Shown here one piece after another: positions 22,101 through 35,474 of a stretch of DNA of 64,000 bases. This stretch comes from Phallusia mammillata (lineage: Eukaryota > Chordata > Ascidiacea > Phlebobranchia > Ascidiidae). Every line of letters starts with the position of its first letter. Positions within the stretch are counted from its first letter, which is position 1. The DNA lies in contig QLIY01000145.1 of NCBI GenBank assembly GCA_003260075.1, positions 124,001-188,000 of the forward strand, given 5' to 3'. A program made the position numbers and the translations under genes. Below the pieces are notes generated by a model. That model searched no databases. It was not told the DNA's origin and was given only the letters and a program-made list of their open reading frames with translations.

Positions 22101-25100
22101 AAAACTCTTGTTAAAGCAAACGTACAGTGCCCTTGTTCTCACTTTCTAAACTGAAACATATTTAAAAAAGACATTGTTTTTCGCTACACAAAGGTATTTG
22201 GTTCCAAGCAAAATATTAGGGATTAAACTTATAGCTATCGTTTACAAATGTCAAAATAAGATAACGTTGTTTACATCATTGTCGATCAGAAATAGTAACT
22301 AGGGCAACAGGTGCAACTTCAGTTTAAATGTTTTCTGGGGGGGGGGGCCGGGGAAAGTGCTTTGGATCTGTTAAGTTGATAAGATCAGCTACAAGGTAGA
22401 CGACATGCACCCCCTCCGTTTTTGTTTTTCTCTTGACTCGGTTGCAAGTAAAAGTTTTTCAAACTCATCAGTTGTCTACTGTTGCGCTCTGTTTCCGCTG
22501 GGGTGCCTCGCCCTGTGCAAGCATGCACGTTGCAGTTGTTTGTTTGCGACTTGAAGGTAATATCACATGACTTGTATAGCGCTTGCCAAGTAGGTTAATC
22601 CAATACAAACTTAACAAAATCGTTAACTAAACCATTTCCAACTTAAGTGAACGAAAACTCTTGTTAAAGCAAACGTACAGTGCCCTTCTCACTTTCTAAA
22701 CTGAAACTTTTTTAAAAAGACATGATTTTTCGCTCCACAAAGGTATTTGGTTCAATGCACACTATTAGGGATTTAACTTGCAGTTATCGTTAAACAGATT
22801 TGCGATTAAAACACCGTTGTTTACATTATTGTCGGTGGGAAATAGTAACTAGGGCAACAGGTGCAACTTCAGTTTAAATGTTTTCTCTCATGACCAATGC
22901 TAATCGGTAACTGACAAGTATAACCGGGTCTGTGGGGCACTGGGGTGAAAGCAAACAACGCGGTGCCTCTTACAGGCGACGGACCCGGTGGTCTGTGTTT
23001 GTTGTTTGTGGTGAACAATGTGTATTGAAAGTTTAAACGTATAAAGGTCGATTTCTTAGGAATAAAAAGTATGTGAAAAACAATTGCCGAATTTACAAGA
23101 TGAAATCTGCCCAATTTATAACACCGTCACATTTGTGCGCAGTGGCAAAGTTTAAGATAACTCAAAGAAGGATATTTTACAATCACTTATGTGATGTTGT
23201 TTGTTTTCGACTGTTATGAGATTCGACATATTTTTTCACCGTTTTAAATTTCTTCTCACAACACACATTTTGGCACAGCGCCACCCCGCGGCGAAGCTCC
23301 ATAGACGCCAAATCCCAATCTGACGTCAGCGACAATTAAAACGCGATCGAACGGGCGCCCGAGCTGTTATGGATGCGCGACCGCTAATCATACGTAAATG
23401 GCAAATCCCATGAGGGCAACGCCGCTGCACGGAAAGTCGCCGGCTGCTGTAAAGCACTTTCTCTTCACTTTGGGGCAGAAGATTTTCGGGTTGTTGAAAG
23501 TAGGTTTAACATGCCGAGCGGTTTTGCTGTGCACATTTTACGCGTTGTTGTTGACTTTGCGAGGCGTGGTCCTTTCTAACACACGCGAAGCGTTTCTTCA
23601 TGCAAACCCTCGCAATAACAAGGGGCAGATTCGGTCAGAGGTTAAGAAAGGAAACCGGGTTTTTGGAGTAAACTTGTTTATATTTTTACTGTTCCCTGAC
23701 GATTTGATTTGAGTAAAAAATATACATTCCCAAATTTTAAAATCCAATGAATTTGTTTCATGTAAACGTATTTCTGGGTTCAAGAAATTGTTGACAGATT
23801 TTTGAATTTCTGAATGGGCCAAACTCTTAAAGCCGCTTAGATTGTGATGCAAGCTAAACGCAAATAGTTTGTCCTATAGTAATAACATTTTTAAACACGA
23901 AAATCAGTTAGAAACTGTTGACAAATTCGCTAATAGCTTAAAGCTAACACATAGATTATAAAAACAGAGCAAATTTGACGAGGTACACAAAATTTAACGA
24001 ACTATAAGAAAACGGGAACAGAAATAATGATTCTCTTTCCGTATTACCTCACTTTTCGTTACAATGGATTAATACGTGGGAGACGGGAAGGCGCTGTGAG
24101 TTAGTGATGCTTTAAAAATGAGGCCGAGCACAAAAGGAAAACGGGTGGATGCGTTGTAAGCTTAACCCGTTATACCCGACCATCTTTTGGTCCCAAATCG
24201 GTGGTTTAAAAGCGGGCGAGGTGTCCACGCGGCCTTTGATGCCTTTATGACGTGATAATGTTGTCTGACATTTTCTGGCGTCTGCGGAACACGCGAGCTC
24301 GCCTAATGAGTTAAACAAACTTGGTAACTTTCCCATGCACTGCCCGGAAACCGTTGCGAGTCGACGCGTCCCCGTGTCGTGAATTACACCCTCCCTCGAG
24401 GCCCTAGCGCCCGTAACAACACTTCTGTTTACCCCCATGTTCCCAGTTTCGCTGAATCGCCTTGCAAACAATCGCACTGGTCAGTTGTTGGTTGTCTTAA
24501 AGTGCAACCTAGCCTTGTAAATCGCGCTCGATCGCTTGTTGTGTTGTTTTAGGTCGATTGTTTCACACAAAACGCGAGCGCTCGTATTACAAACGACCCC
24601 GCCCGCCGCTGTCCTGTCGATGCGATTTAATAGTGTTATGACGACACACCAACTCTTTTGTGAGGTCACAATTGCTTGTCAGTCTTATCGATGCCGCTGG
24701 TCGGTCGACGTTGACGAATTAAAACTTAATCGCGACTTTGGTTTCGGCGAAACAATCTACCCGAAACAGTTCCCAGTTGAGATCGCTATCTTTAAAGCTT
24801 TAACCCCTAAACTTCACACAAACACGATCCTAAACCGTAATAAATCCTCTAAACCGATACCCCGGTGTGTGTATGTTCAACTTCGGCTTTGGGACTGAGT
24901 TGTTTTGGTGTTGGTCATCAACTTTTGTGCGTTCAGACAGGAGCGATTCAGTTGCTTGGCCGCATTGCTTTGCGTGCACGCAGCTTAAACGGCGCATTAA
25001 TAGATTTACTGCTTCTTGTTTGAAGCTGCCCGATGTACTTCCTTATAAGGGTACGTTGCTGCTGTAATCTGTGTTGAACGTTGCCGGTAAAAAAGGTTGC

Positions 25101-28100
25101 TGTTTTGTTGCTTCCTCGGCGAAAAACAACCCCCTACCCCCCATCCTTACCCGGGTCAAAAAAAGATTTGCGGTGTCGTCCCAATAACGCGTTCAAAGAA
25201 TCTTTTTAGGTTTTCGAAGTAGTTCTTTAAAGTTAATTTTTACCAAGGCTTTTTTCATGCTTGTGGTCTGACTTCAGCATTATAATTGGAGTTGTTGGAA
25301 ATGTTAATCTTTTTTTGACGATGCAAATTTAAAAAATGTTCAAGTATTAAAGTCGAGTTTAAATTTTACTCTTTGCGCTTTTTATTGTTATTTATTGTTG
25401 TCAAAATGTTTCAAAAAATTGCATGCAAATTGAGACTTCCGAAAAGCGAAATCTTTACCGCATCGCAAGGGGCTTTATTTAAGTGGGGGGGGGGGGGGGG
25501 GGGGGGGGGGTAAAAACGTCCTAAAGCAACGCGGCAAAGACTGTATAGGAAGTCCGGATTGTGTCGGCATTCTCTAAATGCTTGGACTCTTCCCATGGAA
25601 CAAATGCCAGCCGATTGCGCTAGTCTCTTGCCCTCACCACCACAAGAACTAAATACAAGACAGTAGCAAAAGTAGGCCCCCCTTCCGTGCAAAGGAGGAA
25701 TGTTAATTTGCCCGTACAAGGGTCTGGCTCTTCGACGCCAAACTTAACTTGGGTGCTTTGCCTGATTTTGCTGCGATGACTTTCTCATTTCGACCTCGTT
25801 TTTAAATATAGCAGATCCCCGTGCTTACTAAGCGCACGCGAACTCTTCTAAACACAAAGTAGAGTGCTTAGCCGTGAACTTGAGTGACATTGCTTGTTTT
25901 TCAGTGAGAGCGGTCAGATTTATGTCTGGAAAAAGGAACTACCAAATAATTGTCTGGGGAAGTCGCAAAGTTGTCGAAAAATAATTTGGTGCTCGTTGCG
26001 CAAGGCCACAAATAAACGAGTTTCTGTTGCCGAATCGCAAGTGCATCCCAAAAACTGAACTAAAACACTCATGGCAAAACTAATGGTATCGACTTGAGAT
26101 TTAAAAAATTGAAAAATAATGGCTATTTGTTACGCAATGTTGTTCCACTAGCGGACGCATTGTAAGTGAATTTAAAAACACAAAAAATGTATTTCTGACC
26201 TACGAATAATCATGCGATTTCGTTTCGCATTACAACTCAGAAACGATCAAACGATAGTTACGTAACACAATTGTCCGTGAAAACCCCACAAAAGTCGCTT
26301 TTTTAGAAATTTTACCCGGTTTTGAGCTCATTCAACTTGTAGACGAAAGACGCAGGCACAAGTGACAATCCACGTGAATAGCTCTTGAGGTCGCATCAAA
26401 CTACACTTGAGTGAAATGTCAAAACCCAACTCCTTCTGTGCAATTGTCCAGCGATAGGTCAACGAAACGACTGGTGTTAAATTACTTTGTGAAGGAGGCT
26501 TAGCGGGCACTTGTTACACGTCACTGACGTCACACGTTACGTCACCATGACGTGGTGATATTAAAAATGGAGAAGTTCAAGAAGGGGCTGAATTGGGTAG
26601 AAGTGACGTGTGACTTTTAGAGTTCTGATCGATGGGGATTTCTTGGTAACATTTTCGAGTTATTTGAGCTTGACGGATGCCACTATTGAAATAGACTAAA
26701 ACGATTTTTTGGAAAACCATTTGACATCACGTTATTGCGCAATTGTTTTAGTTATTACATCTCGGTTTCATGTGGGTATTCTAAAAGTTTTACAAACTAT
26801 TTCTTTTGTTGGTTTGAATATTTATAGTTTTACATTTTAATTTGTACGTTTACTTTTTTTCGTCCAATACGCATCTGTGAAATGGGAAAAGATATACGAG
26901 ATCTAGACCACGTTTTGTTCACAAAACGCCACTATTTAGCTTAAACAAGATTGCAAATATATAGGCCAGTGTAATTATAATCAAGTTGACGAACAACTCC
27001 TAATGCAGCAGTGTTCCTATCATGCAAATTCGTAAAAAAATTGCCCTCGATTTTGAGACTGTTGGGTAGATTTGGTTGATAACGCGTAGTTCCCGTTTCG
27101 TTTAAGCAACTCTTAATTTCGACAAGAATGTGCTTTCTGGCATGGGTCTATGGTTTCTTGCTGGTGGTGCACGCAAACTTCTAACGAAAGATTGATGACT
27201 AATCACCCGTCAATTTCGCTAAGTTGTCCCGGTTAACGGCGAAAATTTAACCCAAGCCACAAAAACCTCAGTGACCCTGTTGGGATTCGTGGTTCTTATA
27301 TAATGGCAGAGCCGGAATAGCAGGTTAAAATTTCAGAAAATTTTCCATGTTACATCTTTTTAGTAGTGTTTATACAACGAATGTATTATTAAGCTTCTTA
27401 TGGTGGAGTATGAAAATTGTGCATTGCAAACACATATTTTTAAATATGTGATTTCTGAAAGGTAAATATTGGTTGTTACCTTTCATGCTGTTGGTTAAAA
27501 TACTTTTTTTGAACGGGCTTAGATTACGAACATTTAAGTTTCTCAACATTGCAAACTGCCATAAAATTGGGCATATGCAAACTTGTTAAGTGTTAAGAGT
27601 ATGAAATAGGTGGTTTAAGGCCACTTGGTTCCCTTTGCAGTTGTCCCCGTGTGTCCCCGTGCAGCGCTTGATCAGAACAATGTGCGTCTATGCTGCTACG
27701 CATTCGCATGGCATTTCAATGTTGGCTTCTGGACAAAACTCGGCTTAACACGAAACGAACGCGTTCAATTGTTTCTGCGTCAAATGCCACGTTCTCACAC
27801 CCGGGAAATCCCCTGGGGGAACTTAACACTGTTTTAGATAAACACCTACGTCGTCATGGTGACGCGTTAAAGGTTTGCGATGCTAATAATAAGGTGATAA
27901 ATATGTGAAAAATGCGAAAAGAGAATGGTTTTACGGGTAATTAGGCGCTTAGATTCACAGCGAAGAAAATATGCGTCGTTTATTACAAATATTTGTAATC
28001 ATAATTTTCGTTTGTAAAGCCCCAGATGATTAGCAAATGTGTGTTGTGAGTGTGCTGCTCAAAGGTTACACTTCTAAGTTGTTATAAAAGTAAACTGGAA

Positions 28101-31100
28101 ATCTTGTTGATGTCATTGTTTGCGAAACGTTTTTCAATGCTTCATGCCTCAAATAATTTAAACCTCAAACTTACATGGGCCTCAACAAACTTTTTCAAAA
28201 TTAAAAGTAAAAATTGTATTTAGGAAAGTTTTAGTGTTTCAATTTTCTGTTAAATATCAAACTCAACCTTCAACGCATTCCAAATGCTCTACAAGCTAAA
28301 TGGTGTAATAGCTTCAAAGTTTGTAATCGCGGTGGGATTAAGGCACACGGCGGCAAGAACAACCAGAAACACTTAACACGGGGTTTGTGCCTTTGCCCTG
28401 CCTTGCTAGGGGGTCTCGCTTGTCCATTGCTTCTCACGTTATGTTGACATAGAAGCGCAAACGACAGAGCAATGAATCAGAGCAACTGGCCCCGAGCGTT
28501 ATGTCAACTCCGTTTCGCGTGCGCCAGGGTCTGTGAAAGTCCACAAAAGCTTCCACACACTCCCTTTGGATTCGCACATATGTGACCACTGTTGTTGTTT
28601 ACTGTCCGCCACGCACGCTATACTTCAATTTATGTTTGCGTTGGTTTTTCGTTGCTTAAAATATGTTAAGCTTGCTGGTGTTCGGAAAAACTGTCAACGA
28701 AATGTGGTTCAAACTCTTTAGTATAGTTCCAGTTGTATCGTTTGTTAAGATTAAACTTCGTCGGGGGGGGGGGGGTTAAAATATGTTAAGCTTGTTGGTG
28801 AGGACTGGTGTTCGGAAAAACTGTCAACGAAATGTGGTTCAAACTGTTTAGTATAGTTCCAGTTGTATCGTTTGTTAAGATTAAACTTCGTCGGTGAAAT
28901 GCAAAATGACAAACCTTTAACAAACCCAAATAGGTGTTTCGATTTGATACAAGAATTGCAACTACAAAAGCAAGCACAACTGATTAAACCTAAACGCCAA
29001 AACTGTAACCTTAAATTTGTTGGATTTAGCCTCTTAAACGCGTATCACCAAAAAACGTTAGCACTCAAAACTGCCTCTTCCCAACCGCGCACTTGAAAAC
29101 GCAAGTAAAATCCACTAACGAACGACAAACGTTTACACAAACATGCCTGCGCTGCAAACAAACGGGGAATCCCCCATAGGAAGAGATTAAAATCAGCTGG
29201 CAGTAGTTTGCGTTCATCCTCGCATGGCTTGGACACGCGCAAGGCTCCCGCAAAGCCATCAGTCAAACCCGGGACCGAAGATCAATCCCTCGGCCGCGTT
29301 GGAACGCCAGGCCCGTCTAAACTAAGTCAATTTTCCCACACATCCAGTAGAACACCCACCGAGGAATCGCTCCGCCCCTTCGCCCCAAACAGAGCGAAGA
29401 TGTTCGCTTTAAAGTGAGGCGTGTGGCGGTCACGTGCTTGTCGACCCTTGGGTTCAAGGGTCAGGGGTCAAGAATATTTTATTTTGTAAGACATGGACTT
29501 GAAAAGTAGAATAAATAAAAACAAAAACTGCCAGATAGCCAGTGTGTCAGGAATACATGTGTTTGTGTTGTCTTATGATGCTAATGGTAAAGTAATCATG
29601 AGATATAAGTCCAGTAGGCGTTTTATTTAAATTTGTGACAAACTGTATTAATTTTTGGCACCAAATATTCCAACTGCGCTTTGTGCACGCTTCCAAATAA
29701 ATTGGGACTTATAAAATACCTAAAACCACGACATATTTCGAAACTGACGTTTTCCGTTCGAAAATAGCACCGTTTAAGTAGAAGGGACATCGCGGACAAA
29801 CAAGGGTTAACTTTGGTTCCTTTGCGGGAATTTAGGTCCCAAATTACCGCGGGCAACCTATAATTTAGCGCTGACACACCCGTGGGGCTATTTCAATTGC
29901 CCAGAGCTAATCCTCGCAACCAGGGGTGCGACCAATTACGATGTTCGAATCGGTCCCATCGCGTCACCTACGCCCCAAAAACTCGCTAATGTAGATACGT
30001 TGATAGGAAGCCAAACCCAAACAAGGAGGTATTATTTGCTGGCAGATAAATTCACAACAAGTTTTCCCATAGCAAGTGAACAACAACTGATTGATCACAA
30101 CAAAAGGGGACTTTATGGCGTTTTTTTTTCAACTATTTAAATCGCCTTTGGCTGTTTTAGTTATAAGGTAAGCCTTTCTACATTTCACATCTGTGGCATT
30201 TTTTTCAAAACAATCATGTCAATAAATGTGCTTTAAATTTTGAAAGTTCTCAACACCGATTTTTTAAGTCAAAGATACTCTGCCGTTACGATTTAAAACA
30301 ACGTCTTATGGTACTTAACATTTGCAATTAAACAAGAGGAAAAAATATCCCCTCTTTGGCCTATGCCTGTGCCAATGCTCTACATTGCAGGATAAATCAA
30401 CATATTATCCCCCTATACCAGTGCCTTGCACCTCAGTGAGTCTTCTGTGACTCAGACAAGCCCCCAAACCGCAAGATTCTCTCGAGACATGATAATCAAG
30501 AATGATTGGGTTTAGTGGGTGTCCTGTGAGTGGAAATAAATCCTCAAGAGCAGGAGCAGTGACCTTTACAACGTTTGACTCTCGCGTGACAATTCGAAAT
30601 CTAGACTTATGTGATTCGGCGCCGAAAATAGTTCCCATTAAGCCCTTCCACTCGGTTTTGACTCGACTTGGGTCGGTTTTGGTGCTTTTCGAGATAAAAA
30701 CAAACTTACGTGGGAAAGTCAAAAACAAAACGCAATTGTGCTTCTGCTTTTAGCCCCCTAATAGTTGTTAAAACATCAATTTTTACTATTTTTGAAATAA
30801 GACCACGCTTTTAGAAGGCCATGACAATGGACTTGAGATTTTAAAGTTCCACCCGGCCGACTAGATCTTGTTTTGTTCACAGCGTGAAAAAACACGAGCA
30901 AAAATAGTAAGCATAATTTTTACGACCCGGAGGTACGAAGCCTTTGGCGCATTGGTAAATGAACGCGACACATTTAATGGCTGTGGCGACTCAAACCACT
31001 TTGAAATTAAGTTGTCGCAAATTGAATTAACTGTCACATGCGATAGGACTGTCTAATGGCTGAATGGGGTTTATGCTGCAAGCGCTTTACAAAGTCGTGA

Positions 31101-33286
31101 GGTTAATTTAATTGTTTTGCAATCTATCTGGGGCGACCACTTGTGATTAAGTGACGTGGTGCGAGCTATTGCAAAATAACATCGATGTGACTTGCAATGC
31201 CAAACCTATAAATAAAGATTCACTCAATATAAATGGAACTTATTTAGATAACCAATAAGTTGAAGAAATTTCCCTTAAGTTGCTGCTCATACGCTGGGCT
31301 TTAAACCAATCCAAATTGTATTCCAAATGCTCAGAAATTAATTGTGACGGACTAAGCTATAAAGTTAACGTAAGAAGGACTCCTTTATGTTTAAACATTG
31401 GCAAACTAACTGATTAACCCACGTTGGTTTAAATTTCCACAAGATGCCACACGCTCATTTCCACAGAGAAAGCTACAGATAAGGGTAACAAAATATGGGG
31501 CTAATTCAAGGGGGTAATAGGGGTCAAGAAGGGGGGCTTCTACCAACATGTTTTGGGGTCGGTTATCAGCGACCCAGTAAAAATCATTACCCTACCCCAG
31601 TTGGGTTAAAACGGGTCACGGTTCAAAGCAGAGAGAAGCCGCACAAAGCGACAGTGCTCTAAAGGGTCGGTGTTGAATCCTCAACTGTGACCTCTAAGCT
31701 ATAGCGTTGTTGGCGTAAAGGATTTGCTTCGTGAAAACTTACTTGGGCATTCGAACAATGTGAATGTGTACAAATCGTACATTAAAACTTAACAAATGTT
31801 TAATAGTTAAGGGGGTCATTGTGACTTTTTCAGTTTTGTAAGTTTATGGGAAATTTTCTTTAAAGTGCGCAATAAGTTTAGCAAAAAATACCAACATTTA
31901 AGTTGTATAAACTGTGTTCTACAGATGTTAATGAATTGGATCAAAGTGTTTCCTTCTAGTCAAACTTCAGAAAATGTAGGGTTCATTTTGGGGCGAACTT
32001 TTTTCTAAGAATCAGCAGCCTTTGATCTTAAAGCCGCAAAAAGACTTGACTGGGTTCGGTGCTGCCGTTCGCGTTTAGAAACCTAACTTTCACCCAAATA
32101 CGGCATCAGCACCGCGCAACACTCGCACGTTGTACAAATAGCAACTCAACTTCAAACGTCAACTACCGAAAAAAGTTCTTTTAATTACGTTTCTGCTCCA
32201 GTGATCGCAAACCCCAGGGTCCATGCAGTTTGTGTCGTCAGAAAGAGGGGCGATTGACCTCAAACTAATTTTTTCGGCCACCATACTGTTTACGGAGCCG
32301 GTGGAAGGCCGTGTTTGGGACCCAGCTGTTGTATAGCTGTCAGTTTCTGAGCTGCGGTATCAATGTGTGTGATTGATCGGTAACATGCCGAACCATAAGA
32401 CATTTCCCGAATTTGTGTGTTGCAAATAGCGTTAGATATCGTTACAAGTGAAATTTCCGCACAGACCATTTTGTACGCATTTAGAAAAAAAATATTTGAT
32501 GCACTATCTGGGCAAACGATATTTTCTCGAAGAATGTAATTTATGTCCCAAACGACACTATAACCAAACATGGAAACGTTACGCCTTAAAATACCTCCTA
32601 CGTTGCTTATTTTGCTACAAGAATTAACATTTTCACTTACTGTTTTGTGTTTGGGTCTTTGAGGAGCGAACCCTTCCATTGGGCAGCATTTCAAGGTAAT
32701 ATCCAGTTTTACTGACGAGACTCCTCAGTCGCACATCTCCGTCACTGGCGAGTCGCTTCTTGCGCGAGAGCAGTCTTTCTGTTAGTGACGTCATATCACG
32801 TCGCTGTGACGTCACTTCGTCTTGCGTATTTTTCGCTGCGGGACGACATAGTCGCCGGAGTTGTTCGTACGTCATATCGCCACACGCTCGGGCCGTGCGC
32901 TTGATTTGCGCGCGCAAAAGTCTGCCCGCCGGTGATGACGTAGGCGTCGTGACGTCAAGCAGTGACGTCAGGTATCTGAGATGCTGGCAAGACCTGCATC
33001 TTTGTGCGGTTGCGTCTTTTTCGTGCTTTGCTGCTGCGAAGTCAGTTCTGGCGCTTCTCAGTCTTTGCACGAGCGCGTTCTGTTGTCGTCGGTCCATCGC
33101 CGGACTTCGGTAGGATAGTTCTGCTGCGACTGGCAAACAACAGCCGAGCACAATCAGCGCAATATAAAGCGCGGCAATGATTTCAGTCCTGTGACGTACT
33201 AATGACGTCAGGGTCTTGAGTAATCCACGTATGGTCGTCGGTTGCAGAAGCTTCAGCAGTGGGTCGGCTCCGAGGTTTGTGGACAT
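19106..33286 (-). CDS. Fibroblast growth factor, FGF4/5/6-like core
   Basis: Three exons: 33286-32641 (donor GTAAGT), 21362-21256 (acceptor TTTTTAAG, donor GTAAGT) and 19315-19106 (acceptor CTACAACAG, stop TAG). Phases 1 and 0 close to 320 residues, and the break points match the classic FGF gene structure. A secreted FGF-receptor ligand is expected. Exon 1 encodes a hydrophobic segment (about 36-55, EIIAALYIALIVLGCCLPVA), a long basic linker, an RKKR dibasic site (175-178) and the core start VRLRSLVSKTGYYLEMLPNG. Exon 2 carries VGVVSIYSVVSKKYLAM and DDGYLFGS. Exon 3 carries ACNFVEVL, YSTYHS and YFVGIGKSGKVRKGSRV. GVVSI, KYLAM and KGSRV favour FGF4/5/6, but the subfamily is not certain. The end (ATWMLATSL) lacks the usual HFLPR. 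The frame is open upstream to 33421 without another ATG. A possible TATA box (ATAAAAG) is at 33464-33470. Confidence 0.88.
19983..20626. repeat. Direct duplication flanking a 10-G run
   Basis: About 312 bp at 19983-20295 recur at 20306-20626 around G10 (20296-20305). The right copy has a small insertion (TTGCCGTTGG). It lies in FGF intron 2. Confidence 0.92.
21986..22885. repeat. Interleaved duplication A-B-A'-X-B' with two G runs
   Basis: Block A (21986-22059) recurs at 22348-22421 and block B (22070-22336) recurs at 22624-22885. G10 (22060-22069) joins A to B and G11 (22337-22347) joins B to A'. About 200 bp (22422-22623) separate A' from B' but are absent between A and B. The B copies differ by several substitutions and indels. 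Confidence 0.88.
25485..25510. repeat. G26 homopolymer tract
   Basis: Twenty-six consecutive G residues in FGF intron 1, without flanking direct repeats. Confidence 0.9.
26516..26555. promoter_or_regulatory. Cluster of CRE/ATF-type sites in FGF intron 1
   Basis: Within 40 bp there is one full TGACGTCA (26525-26532) and three further ACGTCA or TGACGT half sites, followed by GTGACGTGTGAC near 26603. This density suggests a CREB/ATF-family regulatory element, but no function can be proved from sequence. Confidence 0.4.
28653..28893. repeat. Direct duplication flanking a 13-G run
   Basis: About 110 bp at 28653-28762 recur from 28776 after G13 (28763-28775). The right copy has an extra GTGAGGACTG segment. 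It lies in FGF intron 1. Confidence 0.9.
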
Positions 33287-35474
33287 GATGCTGGAAACTT
33301 GGGTGAAGAAGCGAACATAATTACTTTCCAGAGGAATAACTCGGATTTGCACGCGCGTTCGGCCGGGATTCGATGCTCTTATCCCCGCGTAGAAGCGTTC
33401 GTCTTTGTCGTAGTCGCGCACAGAAGAAAAGGAATGCGTTTGATTTCGGCGAAGCGCCTCACGCTTTTATCCTGCGTGTATTTTTTCTAATTTTCGATCG
33501 TCTGGAGACCGGGCGGGCCTCGAATCTAGCAAGAAAATAAACTGTTGATTCACTCTTATGCAACACATCTTGACTGTTTATGTAGGATTTGTTCCTACCA
33601 CTTTTGTTAACCTCACTTTACTGCTATCTGCTAAAACGTTCTTCTGACAATGTGTAAATTCATACTGAATAGAGGCGGCACTTTGTGGGCTCCTCGCGTG
33701 TTTATTCGGGGATAAACGAACCCAACTCAGCGTGGTCTGTCAAAGTGGCAATATTATTTGTCTCGCAAAGTAAGGCTGCTTTTTACAACAGCCTCTTGAA
33801 ATAATGTTGACACAATGCTAAATATATGTCAGAAACACATTCAGACCATCGAACAACTTTCTAAGCTCTTGTAGCACCCAATTCGCCAAGCAACATTTAG
33901 CTATCTTTGCAAATATATGCACCAATTTGGCACAATAGGAACCACTTCATGAATAATTTTAACCTTATACAAATGACCAACGTTACGTACAATTGAACTT
34001 ATTTTGCGTTTCTCTACAACATTTTGTCACATTTTTGAAAAGTCTGACTTACACATTTTTTGAAAGTAATATTTACATGGTAATATTTTCTCACTCTAAC
34101 ATAGTTTTTTTTTTATTACAGAACAAAGCTCGGAACTTAATTTGATCTTTCAGCTGACCTAATTTTACTGCGCATAAAGCAGATGATTGTTCGACTACAG
34201 CACCTGTTCTTAGGGAACGGAAAACGCCAAAAGAAGGTTGGTCCTATATAGTGCAAACAATAGAAGATTGTCGAGTAGCTTATAACGGCCGGTACTCACA
34301 AATGCCCGACGTTTACCAAACCCGTTTTCTACCTCTAAAGGCAAATGAAAAACTAATTTTAATATTTAAAATTATGTACAGATATAAATTGAAGATTCTG
34401 CTCAACTTTAGTTTAATTTATTTTTTACAACATTCTATTGTAAAATGTTGTCAACAACATCAACATTTGTGGTTGCCGAATAAATTTACGCTTACAAACT
34501 AAACTGAAAACTTGCAAAATAATGTCGGAACGAAACAGAAGCTTAAAATGTTAAGTTAAGGGAAAACATTTGTAAACATTTCAAATTCTAAATCCTAGAA
34601 AGTCATTCACACATTTCCAAGACAAGTAACAAAACATAAACATGATAAACATACTTCTGACAAAAACATATGACCTAAACATAAAAAGTAACAACAATTT
34701 GGAATAACTTTGCTGCTCAAATATTTCAAATTACTTCACAATATTTAAAAATGCATTGTACTTATATCGTCCCAAATTATCGCTAAACACCTTTGAGTGT
34801 TTGTCAGTCTGGAAGCACTTTACAAAATTAATCCTGATTTGACACAAATAAATGAACGCAGTTGCGCAATCCTGTGCTCAGTGTGAGATCCTTAAACTCC
34901 AAAATCACTGTTACCGCACCGTGGTGCAAGATTCACTGAGTGCAACTCAACATAGAATCACTGCAAGAGTCTCCAAGACAACTCCTTAGAAAAAAATCTA
35001 CTTTCCTTTCCACCTTTCTCCTATTTAAGGCTTAGGGAGCGTTCTAGAATGTGAGGTCTTGGGGGGAAGGAATTGATTGATCGATTTATTTTAAAGTGGG
35101 GGCCGTCACGTAACAGATTGCCAAGCAAGTTTCAGCCACCTGTGTTTGTCAAATGTCTTTGTCGGCAATACACAAATGAGTTTGGACTTTCACCAACCAC
35201 TTGCAACGGAAAAATGTTTGGGTTTTGGAAAACTGAGCGTGTTTTTACAAAAAATAATTAAATATATAATCCACTATTAGGGCAAGTGACATACAGCGTT
35301 TGCCTGTTTATTTATGCTTATAGAGCTTGTTAGAAAATATATCTATTTTGATATGTTTGTTTACATATTTGTAAGTTTTAAAGAAGCGCCAAGTATACGC
35401 AATTGTTTTTTGCGACACATTTACTTTTACTTGACAAATTTGTTTCGTTTTACTAAATCTGACTTAGTAAACAT

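Larger units (their letters stand above)
21257..32640. other. FGF first intron (21363-32640) and its flanks
   Basis: This intron of about 11.3 kb holds no nested gene I can support. The open frames on both strands near 24.1-24.9 kb, 29.2 kb and 30.4-30.7 kb have no recognisable domain. It contains a complex duplication (21986-22885), a pair at 28653-28893, a G26 tract (25485-25510), a G10 run at 21773-21782, TGACGTCA sites and a CRE-type cluster at 26516-26555. Enhancers are likely by analogy with other FGF genes. Confidence 0.5.

Noticed and set aside
24112-24898. Two open frames of about 120 codons on opposite strands in FGF intron 1
   Set aside because: No domains, no splice context and local GC enrichment make chance open frames likely.
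32290-32694. Minus-strand open frame of 134 codons overlapping the FGF exon 1 end
   Set aside because: It runs in another frame across the exon 1 donor into the intron and has no recognisable domain; the FGF frame explains the coding signal.
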